Of a stretch of DNA of 28,151 bases, positions 23,605-28,151 are shown one piece after another; the first letter of the stretch is position 1; each line of letters opens with the position of its first letter. This DNA is from JABCYV01 sp963696025 (GTDB lineage Bacteria; Acidobacteriota; Terriglobia; Terriglobales; Acidobacteriaceae), in contig CAVOII010000002.1 of assembly GCA_963696025.1 (NCBI GenBank), positions 1 through 28,151 of the forward strand, given 5' to 3'. Position numbers and translations under genes: made by a program. The notes below the pieces were generated by a model. That model saw nothing but the letters and a program-made list of their open reading frames with translations. It was not told the DNA's origin and ran no database searches.

Positions 23605-24846
23605 ATGTTCCGTGACCTGCTCCAGGAAGCCTACGGCGCCATGCAGTACAACCGCCGCCGCACTGCTCTCACCATGCTCGGCATGGCTTGGGGTATAGCC
23701 ACGGTTGTGCTGCTGCTCGCTTACGGCAATGGCTTCGGCCGAGCCTGCGCCAACATCTTCGCCAACTTCGGCACCAAGCTGATGATCATGGTTCCTGGAC
23801 GCACCTCCATGCAGGCTGGCGGCCAGAAGGCAGGTGCGCCCGTTCGCTTTACCCTCGAAGATGTGGATACGCTCACCACCAATATCCCTCAAATCAGTCA
23901 GATCACCCCCGAAGCATCCAAGCAGGCCAACATCCAGTACGAGACGCGGACGTTCAACTTCAACGTTACCGGCAATTATCCCAACGTCTTTTCCATCCGC
24001 GCACTCGAACTGGCACAGGGACGCTTCTACAACTCGGAAGATGAGATGCAGCACGCTCGCGTCGCGGTGATCGGTTCGGAGGCCAAAGAAAAGCTTTTCT
24101 CGGGACGCAACGCGTTGGGCGAACGAATCCGCATCGATGGTCTTAGCGTTGAAGTCGTCGGAATCCTAATCCCAAAAATGCAGGCGGGAGATGACAATAT
24201 TAACCGCGTGATTTATATCCCGTTCACCACCATGAGCGACATCAAAGACACGCACTACCTCGACTCCATCTGGTTCAACTATGAGACCCCTGCGTACGAA
24301 AGGTTGGAACATTCCGTGCGCGCGGTGTTGGCCATAGAACACAAATTCGACCCGACCGACCGCCGAGCCCTGCAGGTGTTTAACCTCATGGAACAGGTCC
24401 ACATGTTTGAGCTGGTTACGCTCGGCCTGACGATCCTGTTGGGTTTCATCGGCACGCTCACATTGGGCATCGGTGGGGTCGGCCTGATGAACATCATGTT
24501 GGTCGCGGTGACGCAGCGAACCCGCGAGATTGGCGTGGAAAAGGCACTGGGCGCCCGGAAGAGACATATTCTCTTTCAGTTCCTGGCCGAATCTCTCACC
24601 ATTACTTTCATCGGCGGAGCGCTGGGAATCATACTGGCCTATGGAGTCTCGCTTTCGGTCGGAAGGCTCACTCTGTACAGCGCTATGGCGAAGAACGCGG
24701 AAGGCGGCGACATTCGACTGATCATTGCCCCAAGCACTTTGATCGTGGCTACGCTTATTCTCGGCGCGGTGGGACTAATCAGTGGCATGGTGCCCGCCGT
24801 CCGTGCCTCGCGGCTAGACCCGATTGAGGCTCTGCGATACGAATGA
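23605..24846 (+). CDS. ABC transporter permease, MacB/FtsX type (second of pair)
   Basis: A 413-residue paralogue of the preceding permease with the same layout: N-terminal helix (RRTALTMLGMAWGIATVVLLLAYGNGF), a long extracytoplasmic domain, then three helices with GGVGLMNIMLVAVTQRTREIGVEKALGARKRHILFQFLAESLTITFIGGALG and the ending VPAVRASRLDPIEALRYE. The two probably form a heterodimeric permease. It is followed by a 127-base gap with no recognisable ATPase, membrane-fusion or outer-membrane partner. The substrate is unknown. Confidence 0.92.
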   Translation: MFRDLLQEAYGAMQYNRRRTALTMLGMAWGIATVVLLLAYGNGFGRACANIFANFGTKLMIMVPGRTSMQAGGQKAGAPVRFTLEDVDTLTTNIPQISQITPEASKQANIQYETRTFNFNVTGNYPNVFSIRALELAQGRFYNSEDEMQHARVAVIGSEAKEKLFSGRNALGERIRIDGLSVEVVGILIPKMQAGDDNINRVIYIPFTTMSDIKDTHYLDSIWFNYETPAYERLEHSVRAVLAIEHKFDPTDRRALQVFNLMEQVHMFELVTLGLTILLGFIGTLTLGIGGVGLMNIMLVAVTQRTREIGVEKALGARKRHILFQFLAESLTITFIGGALGIILAYGVSLSVGRLTLYSAMAKNAEGGDIRLIIAPSTLIVATLILGAVGLISGMVPAVRASRLDPIEALRYE

Positions 24847-24973
24847 CTGCAGCCGCCCAAAACCAGAATTGATTTATTGAAACTACGCAACACCAGTGCC
24901 TTCCATAAGAATCTCCTAAAAATCACTTACGAGATCGTATACCATCGCCTGCGGTAGGCCTGGCTGGAGCGGC

Positions 24974-25855
24974 ATGAATGTGCACTTGATTGACGGGACG
25001 TATGAATTGTTCCGGTATTTTTTCGCTGTGCCATCTGCGGCAGATGTGAACGGCCAGGAAATTGGCGCAGTACGTGGTGTGTTGACTTCGGTTTTGTCCA
25101 TGATTGAAAGTGGCGCAACCCACATCGGAGTTGCCACGGATCATGTTGTAGAGTCGTTCCGCAATGATCTGTATCCCGAATACAAGACCAGCGAGGGTGT
25201 GCCGCCGGAGTTGCTCTCGCAGTTCCCTATTCTTGAGGAAGCGCTGCAAGCGATGGGAGTAATGGTGTGGCCAATGGTCTACTACGAGGCGGATGATGCG
25301 CTGGCCTCCGCCGCCGGTAAAGTGGCAAAGGACGATCGTGTGACACAAGTGCTCATTTGTACCCCGGACAAAGATCTCAGCCAGTGCGTTGTGGGCACAC
25401 GAGTCGTCCAACTGGACCGCAGGCGCAACATCTTGCGCGATGAGGCCGGTGTGGTGGTCAAGTTCGGGGTAAAGCCCCAATCGATTCCTGACTATCTGGC
25501 TGTGGTCGGAGACAGCGCAGATGGCTTCCCGGGTTTGTCGGGATGGGGAGCGAAGGCAGCGGCTCTTACCTTATCTCAGTACCTTCACCTTGAGGACATT
25601 CCGAAGGATTGGCGAGAATGGGATCCATCCATCCGCAAGGCCCGTCTTTTGTCCGAATCGCTGTTCGGCGCATGGGACGACGCCCTCTTGTTTCGCACCC
25701 TTGCAACCCTGCGACTCGATGTGCCTGTCTTTGATACGGTCGAGAATCTTCGCTGGAAAGAAGTGCGATCGGATTTCGCGGAATACTGCCATCGAATGCG
25801 AGCTCCCGATTTGCTTCGTCGAGCCACGTCAGCAAGTTCGAGGAAAACGGCGTGA
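24974..25855 (+). CDS. Stand-alone 5'-3' exonuclease (PolA N-terminal/FEN family)
   Basis: A 293-residue nuclease matching the 5'-3' exonuclease domain normally fused to DNA polymerase I; no polymerase domain follows. Metal-binding acidic residues are in place: Asp7 (LIDGTYELFR), Glu105/Asp107/Asp108 (YYEADDALAS), Asp132 and Asp134 (CTPDKDLSQ), and Asp180 and Asp183 (VVGDSADGFPG). The helix-hairpin-helix region GFPGLSGWGAKAA is also present. It would process 5' flaps or RNA primers. GGAG lies five bases before the ATG. Its stop overlaps the next gene's GTG start by four bases, coupling it to an amino-acid enzyme with no obvious functional link. Confidence 0.9.
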   Translation: MNVHLIDGTYELFRYFFAVPSAADVNGQEIGAVRGVLTSVLSMIESGATHIGVATDHVVESFRNDLYPEYKTSEGVPPELLSQFPILEEALQAMGVMVWPMVYYEADDALASAAGKVAKDDRVTQVLICTPDKDLSQCVVGTRVVQLDRRRNILRDEAGVVVKFGVKPQSIPDYLAVVGDSADGFPGLSGWGAKAAALTLSQYLHLEDIPKDWREWDPSIRKARLLSESLFGAWDDALLFRTLATLRLDVPVFDTVENLRWKEVRSDFAEYCHRMRAPDLLRRATSASSRKTA

Positions 25856-26787
25856 AGACCCCACGATTTTTCAACGAAGACGATATACGTGCGCGGTTGC
25901 ATCTACCCGATCTTATCGACGCGATGGAGCGGGCGTTGGTCGAATTCTCCACTGGGCGGGTGCAGCAGCCGGTACGCACGGTCCTCGAATTCGGCTCTGA
26001 GCATTCGCAGCGGTCGCTGTTCGGATTGATGCCCTCGTATGTGCCCGCGCTTCCGGCGCTCGGAGCGAAGCTGGTGACGGTCTGCGCCGGGAACGCGAAG
26101 CATGGTCTGGACACGCACCAGGCGGTGATCGTGATGCTCGATCCGGAAACGGGCGTGGTCGAAGCGATTCTCGACGGACGTTACATTACTGAAGTACGGA
26201 CCGCTGCGGTGTCGGCGGTCTCGGCTCGGCACTTGGCGCGGAGTGACGCCCGGGTTTTGGGCATTCTGGGCTCGGGAGTACAGGCTCGCAGCCATTGTCA
26301 AGCGCTCGGGCTGGTGCGGGAGTTTCGTGAAGTGCGGACGTGGAGTCAAAATGCCGACCGTCTGCGGCAATTTGCCGCCGAAACCGGAGCGCTCGCACTG
26401 GAAAGCGCGGAAGCGGTGGTACGCGGTGCCGATGTCGTAGTCGCAGTGACTGCGTCCCCGACGCCTGTGATTCAGAGCGACTGGGTCAGTGACGGCACAC
26501 ACATCATTGCGGTCGGGGCGTGCGTGCCATGGCAAAGGGAACTCGATCCGGCGCTGGTCGAGCGCGCGCGACTGGTGGTTGACTCCCGTGCAGCTGCACT
26601 GAAGGAAGCGGGCGACGTGGTGATGGGAATCACCGAAGGCCGGTGGACAGCGGAGCACATTGCAGCCGAACTCGGCGAACTTCCTACCAGGCAGAATGAC
26701 CATGAGATCACGGTGTTCAAATCGTTGGGGCTCGCGGTCGAGGACATTTTTGCGGCGCACATGGTCTTGAGTAGTGGCTCAATTTGA
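25852..26787 (+). CDS. Ornithine cyclodeaminase/mu-crystallin family protein
   Basis: A 311-residue NAD(P)-dependent enzyme of the OCD family (ornithine cyclodeaminase, alanine dehydrogenase or imine/ketimine reductase). Visible are the substrate loop GAKLVTVCAGNAKHGLDTHQAVIVMLDPETG, the TEVRTAAVSAVSARHLA region, the Rossmann motif VLGILGSGVQARSH, and the conserved VGACVPWQRELDPALVERARLVVDSRAAALKEAGDV. The exact substrate cannot be read from sequence. The GTG start at 25852 overlaps the upstream stop (GTGA), supporting co-translation. A dehydratase-family gene follows after a repeat-filled gap, a pairing also seen in EutB/EutC-type ectoine degradation, though nothing else here points to ectoine. 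Confidence 0.9.
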   Translation: MKTPRFFNEDDIRARLHLPDLIDAMERALVEFSTGRVQQPVRTVLEFGSEHSQRSLFGLMPSYVPALPALGAKLVTVCAGNAKHGLDTHQAVIVMLDPETGVVEAILDGRYITEVRTAAVSAVSARHLARSDARVLGILGSGVQARSHCQALGLVREFREVRTWSQNADRLRQFAAETGALALESAEAVVRGADVVVAVTASPTPVIQSDWVSDGTHIIAVGACVPWQRELDPALVERARLVVDSRAAALKEAGDVVMGITEGRWTAEHIAAELGELPTRQNDHEITVFKSLGLAVEDIFAAHMVLSSGSI

Positions 26788-26806
26788 ATTCTCAGCGGTT
26801 TTTTTC

Positions 26807-26965
26807 TGACGCGTCATCCCGAAGCCCGGCGCAGTTCAGCCGGGTGAAGGATTTCGCGCGGAGGGACTGCACATGTTGTGCCGACGCGCGCGAGATCCCC
26901 TTCGACTTCGCTCAGGGCAGGCTTTCGCTCCGTCTGAAAAAACGGCTGCGCTCAGGATGGCGGCA
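26807..26965. repeat. Dispersed intergenic repeat element
   Basis: A 220-base intergenic stretch. Its core includes CCCGGC...GCCGGG (26825-26844, six-pair stem), GAGATCCCCTTCGACTTCGC with TCAGG following, and a second CGCTCAGGATGGCGG. This matches the CTTCG/CTCAGGATG type of repeat widespread between genes in acidobacteria and other soil bacteria. Part of it recurs at 20521-20575. I see no gene here. Confidence 0.55.
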
Positions 26966-27008
26966 TCGAAATCGATGTCACTTGGCTTCCAGGGTTTAAC
27001 ATACGGCG

Positions 27009-27953
27009 GTGCCAGTCTCGGTCTCTCAAGCTGAGGAAGCGCGTCGCAACATCGCAGCGGTCGCCTTTCGTACTCCCCTCGTTCTGTTCAACACGGACGC
27101 TCCTGCAAATCTGTATTTGAAGCTGGAGAACCTTCAGCCGATTGGATCGTTCAAGATTCGCGGAGCGGCGAATGTGATGGCGCTGACCCCTCGCGAGCGA
27201 CTGGATCGCGGAGTCTTAACCGCTTCGGCAGGCAACATGGCGCAAGGTGTGGCGTTCTGCGCGCGACGTTTGGGCATAAAGGCAACCATCGTTGCTCCCG
27301 ACACCGCTCCGGCAACCAAAATTCTAGCGGTGGAACGGATGGGTGGCCGCGTCATCAAGGTTCCGTTCGCCGAATGGTGGCAAACCTTCGAGACCCGCTC
27401 CTACCCTGGCATCGACGCCACGTTTATCCACGCCTTCGATGACCCTCACGTGATGGCAGGGAACGCTACCATCGCACTCGAACTCCTGGAGGATCTACCG
27501 GACTTGGACGCGGTCGTAATTCCCTGGGGCGGCGGAGGCTTGTCGTGTGGCATTGCAGCGGTGTTGCGATCACTCACACCCCAAGTAAGGATCTATGCTG
27601 CCGAGGTTGAAACGGCCGCACCGTTGGCCGCGTCTTTGGCGGCAGGCGAGCCCCGCATAGTCGAATATCAGCGGTCCTTCGTGGATGGCATCGGCAGCAA
27701 AACCGTATTCCCGAACATGTTCGAACACGCTCGCCTGCTGCTGGATGGCTCGCTCATTGTGACCCTGAACGAGGTGGCTCAGGCCATGAAGCTGATGGCG
27801 GAGCGGAACCGCGTTATCGTCGAGGGCGCGGCCGCTTGTGCCGTGGCCGCCGCTTGGTCAGGCCGCGCCGGCTCCGGGAAGATAGTAGCGATCGTATCCG
27901 GCGGGAACATCGATCTGGATAAGTTCGCCCAGCTCGTTACTCCGGCAGCTTGA
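27009..27953 (+). CDS. Serine/threonine dehydratase family, PLP-dependent
   Basis: A 314-residue fold-type II PLP enzyme, the short form without a C-terminal ACT regulatory domain. Motifs: the PLP lysine in IGSFKIRGA (Lys49), SAGNMAQGVA in place of the common SxGNHxQG, the phosphate-binding loop PWGGGGLSCG, and VSGGNIDLDKF at the end. The usual His of SAGNH is Met here. It may deaminate threonine or serine, or act on a related hydroxy-amino acid. The GTG start has no Shine-Dalgarno site; TAACAT lies six bases upstream. It shares direction with the cyclodeaminase-family gene but is separated by a dispersed repeat. Confidence 0.88.
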   Translation: MPVSVSQAEEARRNIAAVAFRTPLVLFNTDAPANLYLKLENLQPIGSFKIRGAANVMALTPRERLDRGVLTASAGNMAQGVAFCARRLGIKATIVAPDTAPATKILAVERMGGRVIKVPFAEWWQTFETRSYPGIDATFIHAFDDPHVMAGNATIALELLEDLPDLDAVVIPWGGGGLSCGIAAVLRSLTPQVRIYAAEVETAAPLAASLAAGEPRIVEYQRSFVDGIGSKTVFPNMFEHARLLLDGSLIVTLNEVAQAMKLMAERNRVIVEGAAACAVAAAWSGRAGSGKIVAIVSGGNIDLDKFAQLVTPAA

Positions 27954-28004
27954 CTCTTTGTTGCAAGGGCATGGAGCGAGCGTGTGGGGTATTTCTCGTC
28001 AAAA

Positions 28005-28035
28005 CGCCCGATTGCCCGTGCAATTTGGGCGATTG
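28005..28035. terminator. Possible terminator hairpin after the dehydratase
   Basis: CGCCCGATTGC, loop CCGT, GCAATTTGGGCG: two paired blocks (CGCCC/GGGCG and ATTGC/GCAAT) with a small bulge, 52 bases after the stop codon. Only a short T-rich tail follows (ATTGTCTTTT). Confidence 0.4.
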
Positions 28036-28151
28036 TCTTTTGGCAGACCACATTTTGGCAATCTGGTGGAGTGGAAATTTGCGGTATTGCTGCGAATTAC
28101 GGCTCGTTCGTGCTTGATTCATTGTCTCCTCTTTTCTGCCCACGATGTAGG

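Noticed and set aside
22658..24054. Minus-strand open frames opposite the permeases (260 and 311 residues)
   Set aside because: Shadows of two confidently identified FtsX-family genes; their sequences are low-complexity and unlike any family I know.
25903..26760. Minus-strand open frame of 285 residues opposite the cyclodeaminase gene
   Set aside because: Antisense shadow of a well-matched enzyme gene, without a plausible start context or motif.
25852..27953. Ectoine degradation operon (EutB/EutC)
   Set aside because: The two enzyme families match in name only; no DoeA/DoeB, EutD/E or transporter genes are present and the two genes are separated by a repeat-filled gap.
27937..28122. Minus-strand open frame of 61 residues with AGGAG just before its ATG
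   Set aside because: The spacing from AGGAG to ATG is short, the frame overlaps the end of the dehydratase gene, and the peptide resembles nothing. Left as unsupported, though the window edge prevents a full view.

Overview
The window looks like a chromosomal segment of an acidobacterium (Terriglobia/Koribacter-like). This rests on recalled family resemblance and was not searched: the b6-like cytochrome b/caa3 oxidase cluster, the small protein at 21890, the Tat-exported ferritin-like protein, the paired FtsX permeases and the dispersed stem-loop repeats all fit that phylum. I see no tRNA, rRNA, CRISPR array, prophage or transposase.

Layout. 1-4063 (+) holds carbon metabolism: a 5'-truncated glucose-6-phosphate dehydrogenase with two compensating frame shifts, 6-phosphogluconolactonase and a GlgX-type glycogen debranching enzyme. 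4161-13449 (+) is a respiratory block: type II NADH dehydrogenase, then a tightly packed run of eight genes. These are coxB (caa3 type), coxA, coxC, a membrane protein with a subunit-IV-like N-terminus, a diheme cytochrome c, a Rieske protein, a cytochrome b fused to a C-terminal cytochrome c, and a CtaG-type assembly factor. Together they would carry electrons from NADH through quinone, the Rieske/b complex and c hemes to an A1-type oxidase. 13578-15911 (-) holds an exported aldose 1-epimerase and transaldolase, so pentose-phosphate genes lie on both sides of the respiratory block.

15912-16760 has no intact gene; it contains the decayed C-terminus of an NtrC-family activator and a stem-loop. 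16761-18463 (-) is a mini-operon of a Tat-signal ferritin-like protein followed by two TatA/TatB-family genes, with no tatC. 18696-19220 (+) is an orphan nuoI, followed by a terminator-like hairpin and a REP-like element. 19409-21838 (-) holds three exported proteins: an alpha/beta hydrolase, an unknown protein and a YceI-family protein. 21890-24846 (+) holds a small unknown membrane-anchored protein and two adjacent MacB/FtsX-type permeases with no ATPase gene. 24974-27953 (+) holds a stand-alone 5'-3' exonuclease overlapping an ornithine cyclodeaminase-family gene, then, past a dispersed repeat, a serine/threonine dehydratase-family gene.

The strongest points for follow-up are the unusual cytochrome b-c fusion (b6-type heme spacing, no cysteine for heme cn, PDFF in place of PEWY, no cytochrome c1), the Tat/ferritin mini-operon, the frame-broken zwf and the regulator remnant. 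I found no clearly new defence or mobile system.
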